A DNA stretch of 12,696 nucleotides from an uncultured Odoribacter sp. (lineage in GTDB: Bacteria > Bacteroidota > Bacteroidia > Bacteroidales > Marinifilaceae). Under the pieces are notes generated by a model. It searched no databases. It was not told the DNA's origin and saw only the letters and a program-made list of their open reading frames with translations. The position numbers were made by a program, and so were the translations under genes. The stretch lies in contig CAJJNP010000092.1 in the NCBI GenBank assembly GCA_905193145.1, forward strand, positions 1-12,696, written 5' to 3'. Positions 1-8,395 of this stretch are shown here, piece after piece. Numbering within the stretch: position 1 is the stretch's first letter; each line of letters begins with the position of its first letter.

Positions 1-523
1 CTTCCATGTCAAAATGATCAATCAACGGAAGTCCCAGCTGATCATCCACATTTTCCCGATCATAAGGTTCGCAAAACCAACGCAACAAATTGTAATAACA
101 CACTCCTCTTAAAGTATAGGATGCAGCAGTAATATCCTTTCCCAACTCTGAGTTGTCATCTTTCATATTTTCAATAATTAGATTACAATCCCGAATTTTC
201 TCATAGAGCTGCCTATACTTATTCTGCATACCATTCAAAGAATTACCCACATATAATGCCAAACTGTTACCTGCAGGATATTTTGTCAGATTAGCATCTA
301 AATTATCCGCAAAACATTCGTAATTCAATATCGTTGTAGAATTGCCTATAATATTATTATCACTACCATAATCAATCTCATATAAAGTTGAATTCAGCAA
401 TGAAGCAAACTCATCAGGAGTCTTAGGAATCACTTGTCCATAAGGTTTCAAATCAAGATAACTATTACAGGAAAACAAACCTCCTGCCAATAATCCCATT
501 ATTATAATCTTAAAATGTTCCAT
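1..523 (-). CDS. SusD/RagB-family outer-membrane lipoprotein, N-terminal 174 residues (runs off left edge)
   Basis: Reading leftward from an ATG at 523-521, the frame is open for 174 codons to the window edge. The protein starts MEHFKIIIMGLLAGGLFSC, a lipoprotein signal peptide with lipobox LFSC, so Cys19 should be lipidated and the mature protein anchored to the outer membrane. The next residues (NSYLDLKPYGQV) are typical of mature SusD N-termini. Around residues 133-166, the segment with LRGVCYYNLLRWF followed by GLPLI matches the conserved helix and loop of the SusD N-terminal domain. SusD proteins are the extracellular lid of the SusC transporter and bind the substrate. The start lies 13 nt after the susC stop, so the two are co-transcribed. 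The substrate cannot be read from this fragment; the C-terminal two thirds are missing only because the window ends. Confidence 0.93.
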   Translation of the reverse strand, partial: MEHFKIIIMGLLAGGLFSCNSYLDLKPYGQVIPKTPDEFASLLNSTLYEIDYGSDNNIIGNSTTILNYECFADNLDANLTKYPAGNSLALYVGNSLNGMQNKYRQLYEKIRDCNLIIENMKDDNSELGKDITAASYTLRGVCYYNLLRWFCEPYDRENVDDQLGLPLIDHFDME

Positions 524-536
524 ATTGTATAAATTA

Positions 537-3500
537 TTAAAATCCGACATTAATACCAAAAGTTACAGAACGAGATACCGGATAGGTCGCTCCGGGAACT
601 TCGGGATCTATTCCTGAATACTTTGTTACTGTAAAGAAATTATTCAATGCCAAACTGAAGCCCATAGATGAAATGTGCATCTTCTTCAAAGCTTTTGATG
701 GCAAACTGTATCCAAACATAATATTGTTTATCTTCAGATACGAGACATTTTCCAATAATGCACCTCTTGTTATGCCCGAAGTTGTCGGATGGTCGAAATA
801 ATACCCCAACGTCTCTCCATAAGCATCAATCAAACGTGGATATTTCACTCCGGTTGTTCTCTCTGGAGTCCATCGATCTGTCACATCTCTACGCACATTC
901 AGATGATTTACATACAAATCATTACGGGATGTCGGAATACTCTCATTCCGGCTACCAGCACTTCCGGCGAGCGTATAATCCGCAGGAGACTCTATATTAT
1001 CAACAATCTTACTGTTAATAGCATAGGATCCTCCTACACTTAACGTAAAATTCTTATACGATGCTGTCAAATTCACACCTCCCGTAATCGGAGCAATACT
1101 TGTTCCCAGATAATAGTAATAGTTATCTGCCTTAGCCTTATCAGAATCCTGATTTATAACGGCATCCGGACGTAAAGCGAAAGTATAGAGCCCCGTCTCC
1201 GGATCGATACCTTCATATTTACCGGCCATAATCGACTCCATCGGATAATCTACATACGTTCCCAATGTCAAAGCTCCATTAGGCGATTCATATTTCGTCA
1301 ACTTGTTTTGATTCCAGGCTACATTACCGGAAACACTCAAATTATAATCTTTACCACGTAAAACAGCAACCCTCAACGACCCCTCTATACCGTTATTCTC
1401 TATTTCTGAAGTATTAAACGACTGTGAGAAGAAACCGGTTGTCACGGGGACTGTCACAGAAGTCACGCAATCCACGCTCTTCCGCCAATAAGCTTCCACC
1501 AGACCACTTACCCGTTCATTCCACAAACCAAAATCCAGAGCGATTTTCACATCTCGTGTTTTCTCCCATCGCAAATTAGGATTCGGCGCATTTCGTATAT
1601 TACCCATTCTAAAACTTTCATCTCCTACAACTCGAAAATATTTACTATAATCCATCATCAAGTTCGGCTTCACGGATTTGCTGATATTTCCGGTAAACCC
1701 CGTTGCAACTCTTAAAGACAGACGGTTCAATATTTGGCGCAAACCATCCATAAAACTCTCCTCGCTGACATGCCAGGCAGCACCCACAGACCAGGTCGGA
1801 TTAAACTGTTCCTCGCTACCGAAATTGTTGGAGCCATCGGTACGAAAAGATAAATTCAACACATATTTATCAAATACTGAATAATCTAAAGCTCCATAAA
1901 ACGATGCAAAGCGGTTTTCAACTATCGATTGTCCCGACAATTGATTGACCATGTCTGCATATGCAACAATATCGCTGTAATCTATTTTATCCGTACCCGT
2001 TGGAGATTGAGGGACAGGCATCGCCGAATTGCCGGTCACCGGATCATATCCATACCGTTTCTCAAAAATACTTTCTGCTTTTTCTCCACGGATTTCAGCA
2101 CCACCAATAACAGACAGACGATGTATATCATTGTAAACATCAGAATAGCTTAACTGACCGCGCAACAAATAGCTCGAATTATTCGCATTGCTTTGTGAAA
2201 TAGAGCCATAAGTACGTGTACTTGTACCTTGAGTATCAAAATACAGACGATCCATGTAAGCGGCATAAGTTTCTTTTCCTAAATAACTGTCTCCCTTATT
2301 GTTTGTAAAAGAATAAGATGCCAATCCGGAAAATTTCAACTGCTTAAAAAAAGTATAATCCAATTGAAAACGCGATGAGATTGAAATATTATCCGTCTCG
2401 CTTTTTGTTTCATCCATCTCCCTCAATATATTAAACCCGTTAGGCGGTACTGTCGGATCAAATTGCCCGTTGTTTTTTGCCAACTTAAAATAAGTATAAT
2501 CGGCTTTATACGAACCGTCTTCGTTAAAAGCCTGCTCATAAGGGTTGGCAAAATAAGCATATTGAAAAGGATCTACGGAACTGGCTGGTCCTGTTGATTC
2601 TTGTCTTGACAAATCAAAACCCAACTGAAAACTCAAACGTTCGCTTGGGCGGGCATTGATTTTCCCGGACAAGCTATAACGCTCATAATCTGTTTTTTTC
2701 ACAGCTCCGTTATCCTTCGAATATCCCATAGACACGTAATAAGTAACTTTTTCCTGACCACCGGAAAAAGACAAATAGTGATTGTGTGAAAAAGCTGTCC
2801 GAAATAACAAATCCATCCAGTCAGTATTCACTTGAGACAGTTTCTGTATATAGGCATTCTTTTCCACATCACTCATTTGAGCAAATTCCTCCTTGCCGGA
2901 GCGAATCATTCCGATAATACCAACAACCGGATAGCGCTCGCCGGCAGCATATTTAGACGCAGAAAACTCATCCCACAGTTCTTGCTCCCAGGCCAATTTT
3001 TCTTGAGAATTCATCAAACCGGCATCTCGGCCCGGCTTCATGACTACAGACATATTCATCGAATAATTCACAGACAACTTTCCGGCCTTCCCTGATTTTG
3101 TCGTTACAACAATAACACCCCCGGCAGCTCTCGAACCATAAATTGCCGCTGCAGCAGCATCCTTCAATATAGTTACATTTTCAATATCATTGGGATTGAT
3201 CCCTGCTACTCCATTTGTAAAAATACTGCTGAAATCCCCCGCTTTAATCTGGTTGGTGGCTATATCCGGAATATTTTTCTGCAAAGGCACACCATCCACC
3301 ACCCACAAAGGTTCTGCATCACCGGTCAAAGTATTGGTTCCACGGATACGAATCTTTGCGCTTTCACCCGGCCGTCCCGAACGGGCCGTAACATTAACTC
3401 CGGCAATCTGTCCCTGCAACAACTTGTCCATAGTAGGGATGGCTTTATTCTCAAACACCTCTTTATTTACGACAGCCACAGAACCGGAGGCTCTTTTTTT

Positions 3501-4115
3501 AGTTGTTTGCGTATAACCGGTACTGACAACAACTTCTTCCAATTCACTGACATGCGCACGCATAATAATGGTTATATTATCCGTATGTTCAGGAATTTTC
3601 ACATCCTGAGTTTCCATACCTACAAAAGACACCTGCAATACGCTGATACCCTTGGGTAGTTCAAGCGTAAATTTTCCCTCCATATCTGTTGACAAACCGG
3701 TAGACGTCCCCTTTATCAAAACGGTTGCACCGGGAATAACAGCGCCTGTTTCATCCTTCACGACTCCCGTCAATTTGCGGAATTTTTCCTGCTCAACTTT
3801 CCCTTCCTGTAAAATAATGATATTGCCCTGCAATTTATAGCTCAAACCTGTTCCCTGCAACACCTCTTGCATGGCCTCCTCCAACGTACAATCAACGAAA
3901 CTGACAGAAACATTATCTATATTTTCCACATAACGTTCATTATACATAAAATTGTAGCCCGACTGTTTCCGTATTTCCTCCAACACTTTAACAAAAGCAA
4001 CATTGGAAATTTTTAAAGAAATCCGCTGTTGCAACATAACAGAACCATATCCTGGTCCGGCTATAACAAGCAGCAAGAGCATGCTCATTGCTAGTCGTCG
4101 AAACTTTTTCCCCAT
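537..4115 (-). CDS. SusC/RagA-family TonB-dependent outer-membrane transporter with N-terminal STN signalling domain (1192 aa)
   Basis: The protein imports an oligomeric nutrient through the outer membrane using TonB energy, with the SusD protein encoded 13 nt downstream as its lid. Domains in order: signal peptide (about residues 1-24), STN domain (about 33-102), carboxypeptidase-regulatory-like beta-sandwich (about 114-186, with GAVIPGATVLIKGT), TonB-box-like EEVVVSTGY (193-201), plug domain (about 205-345, with LWVVDGVPL and LKDAAAAAIYGSRAAGGVI), then the beta-barrel ending in GINVGF with the usual C-terminal Phe. The STN domain marks transporters that signal to a FecR-type anti-sigma factor, and one is encoded directly upstream. 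The ATG at 4115 is followed at once by the signal peptide, which fixes the start. The gene is complete, with no frameshift. The family is near certain. The substrate is unknown; peptides are suggested only by the upstream peptidase. Confidence 0.96.
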   Translation of the reverse strand: MGKKFRRLAMSMLLLLVIAGPGYGSVMLQQRISLKISNVAFVKVLEEIRKQSGYNFMYNERYVENIDNVSVSFVDCTLEEAMQEVLQGTGLSYKLQGNIIILQEGKVEQEKFRKLTGVVKDETGAVIPGATVLIKGTSTGLSTDMEGKFTLELPKGISVLQVSFVGMETQDVKIPEHTDNITIIMRAHVSELEEVVVSTGYTQTTKKRASGSVAVVNKEVFENKAIPTMDKLLQGQIAGVNVTARSGRPGESAKIRIRGTNTLTGDAEPLWVVDGVPLQKNIPDIATNQIKAGDFSSIFTNGVAGINPNDIENVTILKDAAAAAIYGSRAAGGVIVVTTKSGKAGKLSVNYSMNMSVVMKPGRDAGLMNSQEKLAWEQELWDEFSASKYAAGERYPVVGIIGMIRSGKEEFAQMSDVEKNAYIQKLSQVNTDWMDLLFRTAFSHNHYLSFSGGQEKVTYYVSMGYSKDNGAVKKTDYERYSLSGKINARPSERLSFQLGFDLSRQESTGPASSVDPFQYAYFANPYEQAFNEDGSYKADYTYFKLAKNNGQFDPTVPPNGFNILREMDETKSETDNISISSRFQLDYTFFKQLKFSGLASYSFTNNKGDSYLGKETYAAYMDRLYFDTQGTSTRTYGSISQSNANNSSYLLRGQLSYSDVYNDIHRLSVIGGAEIRGEKAESIFEKRYGYDPVTGNSAMPVPQSPTGTDKIDYSDIVAYADMVNQLSGQSIVENRFASFYGALDYSVFDKYVLNLSFRTDGSNNFGSEEQFNPTWSVGAAWHVSEESFMDGLRQILNRLSLRVATGFTGNISKSVKPNLMMDYSKYFRVVGDESFRMGNIRNAPNPNLRWEKTRDVKIALDFGLWNERVSGLVEAYWRKSVDCVTSVTVPVTTGFFSQSFNTSEIENNGIEGSLRVAVLRGKDYNLSVSGNVAWNQNKLTKYESPNGALTLGTYVDYPMESIMAGKYEGIDPETGLYTFALRPDAVINQDSDKAKADNYYYYLGTSIAPITGGVNLTASYKNFTLSVGGSYAINSKIVDNIESPADYTLAGSAGSRNESIPTSRNDLYVNHLNVRRDVTDRWTPERTTGVKYPRLIDAYGETLGYYFDHPTTSGITRGALLENVSYLKINNIMFGYSLPSKALKKMHISSMGFSLALNNFFTVTKYSGIDPEVPGATYPVSRSVTFGINVGF

Positions 4116-4168
4116 TTTGTCAAAAATAAAACGTTAAACTTCTTTTTTTCACTATATTTGTATGTTTT

Positions 4169-4182
4169 TGTTCACTTGAACA
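4169..4182. promoter_or_regulatory. 14-bp dyad in the susC leader (possible operator)
   Basis: The sequence TGTTCA-CT-TGAACA is a perfect 6-bp inverted repeat with a 2-bp centre. It lies in the 104-bp gap between fecR and susC, about 54 bp upstream of the susC start. This is where a sigma-factor-dependent promoter or a repressor site for susCD would be expected. The dyad is directly visible; its role is inferred. Confidence 0.35.
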
Positions 4183-4191
4183 TTTTGCGTA

Positions 4192-4229
4192 AAGAGATTA
4201 GGGAAAGGCCGAATATACCCTAATCTCTT
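4192..4229 (-). terminator. Strong hairpin overlapping the fecR stop codon (attenuator or weak terminator)
   Basis: In the minus-strand transcript, AAGAGATTAGGG pairs perfectly with CCCTAATCTCTT across a 14-nt loop (12 bp, plus a possible G-U pair). The left arm contains the fecR stop codon TAG. Only three U residues follow the stem before the sequence turns mixed, so it is a poor classical intrinsic terminator. It could instead protect the 3' end of the sigma/anti-sigma message or reduce read-through into susC. Confidence 0.45.
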
Positions 4230-5386
4230 CCTTCTACTACATATACTACTCTACCTGTACTTTCAAAATGCAAACCGACTGTCTGTATTTCAATCGCACC
4301 CAACAATTCTTCCAATGTCACATTTCTGGAGATATCTCCTGAAAAAACTTCTGCACCGATTTTCTCCCATCCTACAAATTGAACGTCATAATATCTTTCT
4401 ATCTGCTTTAAAATCTCAACCAAAGGCATCTTGCGAAAACAAAACATACTCTCTTTCCAGGCCAACTGTTCATACAAAGATATCTCCGAAAGTCTGACTT
4501 TTGACTGCCCGTGAAGCACATCAAGTTCTGCCACCTGACCGGACGTTAAAACCAAAGCGCTTTTATCTTTCACATCGCAAACTTCCACCGTTCCCTCCGC
4601 TAATGCGGTGTAAACTTTTCCGTTATCTCCATAAGCATTTACATTAAAACATGTCCCCAACACCCTTACCTGCAAACACTTGGTCTTTACAAAAAAAGGC
4701 TTTTTATCATCCCTTGCCACTTCAAAATAAGCTTCTCCTTCCAGTTCAACCTCTCTAACATCACCGACAAATGATATCGGATAAGTGATTTTCGAATCTG
4801 AATTCAACCAGACTTTGGTACCTTCAGAAAGAATCAAATGGTAAAAAGCTCCCTTGGGAACCACCAACGTATTTTTTCCGCTCCCTTGCGCCTCTTCCTT
4901 TGAATTGCTACGATATTCCAAAGAGCCATTACGTAAAACAACATCGCCCTCCACCTGACGCAAATCCAGATTTCTCCGATCAGTTAAATTCAATGCTCTA
5001 CCATTTGAAGTTATTAACTGCACTCCATAATTTTCTATAGATATAACCTGCTCAGACGGAGATGAAGACATATACATCTGTAAAAAAAACGTCACTCCGA
5101 CAATCAGACAGACCCCGGCTGCAACTCCCCAAAAACGTTGCCAAAACCGACTTTTTCTTCTTGACAAACGCCTTTGAAAATTTTCCCACTGCTGCTCAGA
5201 ATCAACTTCTTGATAACGATTAAATAATTGTGCAGAATTTAAAGACAATATTGATTTGTATATCTTTTCTCTTTTATTGTCGGCACACCACTTCATCAGT
5301 TGTTGGTCCTCTTCCTCCGTTAAAGAGCCCAACAACTTTTTCGCCAAAAGATGCGCAATTTTAATATATTCCTGAATCGTTTTCAT
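4220..5386 (-). CDS. FecR-family anti-sigma factor, inner-membrane (388 aa)
   Basis: This is the membrane-spanning partner that holds the ECF sigma factor inactive until the outer-membrane transporter reports substrate. The N-terminal cytoplasmic part (about 1-80) should bind the sigma factor. One transmembrane helix follows (about 86-106, WGVAAGVCLIVGVTFFLQMYM). The periplasmic FecR domain covers about 172-270, with conserved features TLVVPKGAFYHLILSEGTKV, VELEGEAYFEV and VLGTCFNVNAY. A C-terminal DUF4974-like domain covers about 316-384 and itself resembles an STN fold. The length is normal for Bacteroidetes FecR proteins. The gene lies 69 nt after the sigma-factor stop and 104 nt before susC, the standard sigma/anti-sigma/SusCD order. 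The ATG at 5386 is the first in frame and gives a full-length N-terminus. Confidence 0.95.
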   Translation of the reverse strand: MKTIQEYIKIAHLLAKKLLGSLTEEEDQQLMKWCADNKREKIYKSILSLNSAQLFNRYQEVDSEQQWENFQRRLSRRKSRFWQRFWGVAAGVCLIVGVTFFLQMYMSSSPSEQVISIENYGVQLITSNGRALNLTDRRNLDLRQVEGDVVLRNGSLEYRSNSKEEAQGSGKNTLVVPKGAFYHLILSEGTKVWLNSDSKITYPISFVGDVREVELEGEAYFEVARDDKKPFFVKTKCLQVRVLGTCFNVNAYGDNGKVYTALAEGTVEVCDVKDKSALVLTSGQVAELDVLHGQSKVRLSEISLYEQLAWKESMFCFRKMPLVEILKQIERYYDVQFVGWEKIGAEVFSGDISRNVTLEELLGAIEIQTVGLHFESTGRVVYVVEGRD

Positions 5387-5455
5387 CTAAGCGTTTTATC
5401 TTCTATAGTGAAAACAACTCAAGTAAAAAAAAGTATGAGTTAAAACAGATATTTT

Positions 5456-6010
5456 TTACAACAAAAATAAAATCAGAGTTGCAACATCCTTCAACATCTC
5501 TCTTAATTTATTGTATGCAACCATTTTATGACTTTTCACAGTAACAATGCTAATTTGCATTTCTTCTGCTATTTCCTTATTCGATTTACCTTCCAGATGC
5601 AACTTTATCACTTGCTGGCACTGGGGAGTCAATTGCCGTATCGCCTCATACAACACAAAATGAGTTTCTTCCTCCAATACCGACTCCATTATAAACGTTT
5701 CCGATTCCAGTTCTTTTAGATATGTCTGTGAATATTGCTCCCTGATACGGCTATGTTTCAAATAATTCAATGCTTTATTACGTATCGTCTTATAAATGTA
5801 TGCCTGAAACATCAGTATTGAATCATACGACCCGACATTCCCTTCCCATATAGAAATAAAAGTATCCTGAACAATATCTTCGCAAGCATGCCTGTCCTCA
5901 ATAAAACGCATAGCAAAATCATAAAACTTAGAGAAGTATTCTTTGAAAAAATCTTCAAAGACAAATACTTCTCCATTATTACACGTTATCTGTTTACTAT
6001 GCTTCGGCAC
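5456..6010 (-). CDS. ECF RNA polymerase sigma factor (sigma-70 family, FecI-like), probable GTG start (184 aa)
   Basis: This regulator directs RNA polymerase to promoters of the linked susCD operon when released by FecR. Region 2 spans about residues 21-87 (FAMRFIEDRHACEDIVQDTF, SIWE, and the helix with YIYKTIRNKALNYLK). Region 4 spans about 125-175 (LTPQCQQVIKLHLEGKSNKEIAEEM, then the recognition helix SIVTVKSHKMVAYNKL). The hydrophobic tail LILFLL is common in Bacteroidetes members. The frame has no ATG before residue 34, which is inside region 2, so the only reasonable start is GTG at 6010-6008. This lies 6 nt after the TGA of the peptidase gene and suggests translational coupling. An ATG overlapping that TGA (6020-6018) is in a different frame and meets a stop after seven codons. 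Confidence 0.93.
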   Translation of the reverse strand: MPKHSKQITCNNGEVFVFEDFFKEYFSKFYDFAMRFIEDRHACEDIVQDTFISIWEGNVGSYDSILMFQAYIYKTIRNKALNYLKHSRIREQYSQTYLKELESETFIMESVLEEETHFVLYEAIRQLTPQCQQVIKLHLEGKSNKEIAEEMQISIVTVKSHKMVAYNKLREMLKDVATLILFLL

Positions 6011-6016
6011 AAAAAA

Positions 6017-8293
6017 TCATTTAAAATCAGCGCCATCCATGCTTTCACCCATTAAATGCTCCGCAAAATAATGGCGCACTACATTATAATAATAGGGCGA
6101 CTCTATCCCATGATCTGCTCCCGGCACGACCAGCATATCAAAACGTTTGTCTGCCTCAATCAAAGCATGAGCCAAACGCATCGTATTAGCAGGATGCACA
6201 TTATTGTCCATATCGCCCGTTATCAACAGCAGCTTACCTTTCAAACGGCCTGCCAACTCAATTGTTGTCGGTATTTCAGATTCAAAAATATAACTTTTTT
6301 TATCTCCTTGCTCATTTCCCTTCTTAATTTTCACCCCATGATACATTTCCCCCCACCATTTCGTATAGATATTATTGTCATAATTTCCGGAAGCAGCTAC
6401 CGCTACCTTATAAAAATCAGGATATGTCAACAAAGAGGTAGCAGCCATAAAGCCTCCCCCGGAATGTCCGTAAATACCTACCCGGTCCAAATCGATAAAA
6501 CGGTATTGGTCTGCCAATTGCTCTATCATATACTTACAGTCTTCCAAAGCATAATCCCGCAAATTTCCATAACCGAAATTATAAAAATTCCGTCCACGGA
6601 ACATATTGCCTCCCCGGAAGCCGACATGTACCACCACAAATCCCAACTGCGCCAGCGACTGATTGCTATTATCATCCAAAGCAAAAGCCTGAGGCACCTG
6701 ATCTTCCTGTGGTCCCGGATATACATACGCAATAATCGGATAACTCCTTGCTGAATCCATCGCAAATGGAGTATACATCACTCCATATAAATCTGTAACG
6801 CCATCCGCAGCTTTCACCTGAATTCTCCGGGGAGCTTTCCAACCTATTCTCTCCATTTTACGAACATCTACTTTTTCCAGCTCCACCAGCAGTTTCCCCT
6901 CCATATTTCTTACCACAGAGACAGGCGCCATATCCACCCGCGAATAGGTATCTACGAAATAAGGCTCTCCACGTCCGAATTCCACGGAATGATATCCGTC
7001 TCCAGGGGTCAGTAAACGCATTCCGGACCCATCAAAATTCACCCTATAGTAAAACCGATAATTAGGATTTATCCCTTCTTCCTTTCCATAGCCTTCAAAC
7101 ACCATACAGCGTTTCTTTACGTCTACTCGCAAAGCACGGCAGGCAACAAAATTTCCCTTCGTCACAACATTTTTCAGATGCCCCTCTCTATCATACAGAT
7201 AATAGTGTCCCCAACCGGTACGCTCAGACCACCAAAGGATATCCTGTCCACCGTTCAGAATACGGCAATCGAACAACTGCTCTGTAAAATAAGGTTTTGA
7301 ACTTTCGCTTATCACCACCGTCACTTCGCCCGTACGCGTATTAACCCGGCATAAATCCATGCTGTCACACGTACGGCTTTTACGGGTAAAATACAAATCA
7401 TCCGGATACTTTTCCAAATCCGATGAGATGATGTTTACCTCCTGATCCGGATACTTATCAATATCCACAGATATCCTTTTTCCCGTCAGGGGATAAAACA
7501 GCTGTAAATCATACGTATAAACATCCTTTTCCCCCGGCATCGGAAACTTATACGCCTTCAATTTAGGACGCGGTTTTGCCAAATGATCGATCACCCAAAG
7601 CTCCTTCACATTCCGTCTGTCCTGTCTTAATACATAAAATATATTTTCATTACCGACCCATGAAATTGCCGGAGTCGTTTTACTGTCGGAATCTTTATCC
7701 CTCACGACACTATATGAAAATCCCCTCTCACCATCAGTCGTCAACCGGATGGTATCTTCACCTCTTAATAAATACAAATCATGTCGCCAAGCATATACCT
7801 TACAGCTACTGTCAGCAGACCACGACTGCCATACCGGTCCTCGCTGAGGGAAAAAATGACAAGTCTCAGTTTCCTCTACCTCCTCCAATCTTTTCTCATC
7901 TATAAAATACCGGAATTTCCGTCCCTCTTTCAAAAAAGTAAAACAATTCGCATCTCCCTCCTCAAAAGTCAAAGTACTCAGACGGAAGTCCCTGACATTG
8001 TACGTTTTCCCAACTTTCTCCGTCAACCATGCAGTCATATCTTCTGTGGAAAACATCTCGCGTTTCGTTTTTTTTCCGGGGTCGACAATATAATATTTCA
8101 ATCCCTCATCCGTCATATAATTATACCAGAACATTCCTGTTTTCGGTATCCACGAAGGATAAATACCCAAAGCCGGACAATACCGTTTTAAATTCTCTTC
8201 CGAAAACTTATCACCTTTCCGGAAATCTGCCTTCTGCGCAAAAACAAATGAAACGCAAAAGAGCATGACTAACAATAAATTTTTCTTCATCAC
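6017..8293 (-). CDS. Secreted S9-family serine peptidase with DPP-IV-type beta-propeller (758 aa)
   Basis: The protein is a predicted periplasmic or exported peptidase. A signal peptide (1-19, ending FVFA before QKADF) is followed by a DPP-IV N-terminal beta-propeller (about 90-500, including ELWVIDHLAKPRPKL and the family hallmark WWSERTGWGHYYLYD). The C-terminal S9 alpha/beta-hydrolase domain covers about 540-758. The catalytic triad by alignment to human DPP4 is Ser611 in GHSGGG, Asp696 in GDMDNNVH and His728 in DHGI. The DWVYEEE double-glutamate motif that gives classical DPP4 its N-terminal dipeptide specificity is not visible; the corresponding stretch reads TTDGERGFSYSV. The exact cleavage mode (dipeptidyl, tripeptidyl or oligopeptidase) is therefore open. 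The stop lies 6 nt before the sigma-factor start, so the two are probably one operon. The initiator could be either of two consecutive ATGs. Confidence 0.92.
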   Translation of the reverse strand: MMKKNLLLVMLFCVSFVFAQKADFRKGDKFSEENLKRYCPALGIYPSWIPKTGMFWYNYMTDEGLKYYIVDPGKKTKREMFSTEDMTAWLTEKVGKTYNVRDFRLSTLTFEEGDANCFTFLKEGRKFRYFIDEKRLEEVEETETCHFFPQRGPVWQSWSADSSCKVYAWRHDLYLLRGEDTIRLTTDGERGFSYSVVRDKDSDSKTTPAISWVGNENIFYVLRQDRRNVKELWVIDHLAKPRPKLKAYKFPMPGEKDVYTYDLQLFYPLTGKRISVDIDKYPDQEVNIISSDLEKYPDDLYFTRKSRTCDSMDLCRVNTRTGEVTVVISESSKPYFTEQLFDCRILNGGQDILWWSERTGWGHYYLYDREGHLKNVVTKGNFVACRALRVDVKKRCMVFEGYGKEEGINPNYRFYYRVNFDGSGMRLLTPGDGYHSVEFGRGEPYFVDTYSRVDMAPVSVVRNMEGKLLVELEKVDVRKMERIGWKAPRRIQVKAADGVTDLYGVMYTPFAMDSARSYPIIAYVYPGPQEDQVPQAFALDDNSNQSLAQLGFVVVHVGFRGGNMFRGRNFYNFGYGNLRDYALEDCKYMIEQLADQYRFIDLDRVGIYGHSGGGFMAATSLLTYPDFYKVAVAASGNYDNNIYTKWWGEMYHGVKIKKGNEQGDKKSYIFESEIPTTIELAGRLKGKLLLITGDMDNNVHPANTMRLAHALIEADKRFDMLVVPGADHGIESPYYYNVVRHYFAEHLMGESMDGADFK

Positions 8294-8361
8294 TAAACAT
8301 TTTGCATTATTACTCTTTAAAACGCATCATTATAAAGGCCAATAAACAACAATGCGCCAGT

Positions 8362-8369
8362 CAAATATA
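8362..8369 (-). promoter_or_regulatory. Bacteroides-type -7 box TATATTTG for the peptidase-sigma-fecR operon
   Basis: TATATTTG on the minus strand matches the TAnnTTTG consensus and lies about 69 bp upstream of the peptidase ATG, just after the stop codon of the DUF4491 gene. No good TTTG -33 element is seen at 19-21 bp spacing (nearest candidates are GTTG at 16 bp and TGTG at 22 bp). The predicted leader is roughly 60 nt. Confidence 0.5.
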
Positions 8370-8395
8370 ATTCTTTTTTTTATTCCAACCCCACA

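Noticed and set aside
4153..4160. TATATTTG on the plus strand between fecR and susC
   Set aside because: It faces into fecR antisense with no plus-strand gene downstream; most likely chance, though an antisense transcript cannot be excluded.
6056..8268. Several plus-strand frames of 79-232 codons opposite the peptidase, and a 79-codon minus-strand frame within it
   Set aside because: They are shadows of the peptidase reading frame: no family features, and the peptidase frame carries intact domains and a catalytic triad.
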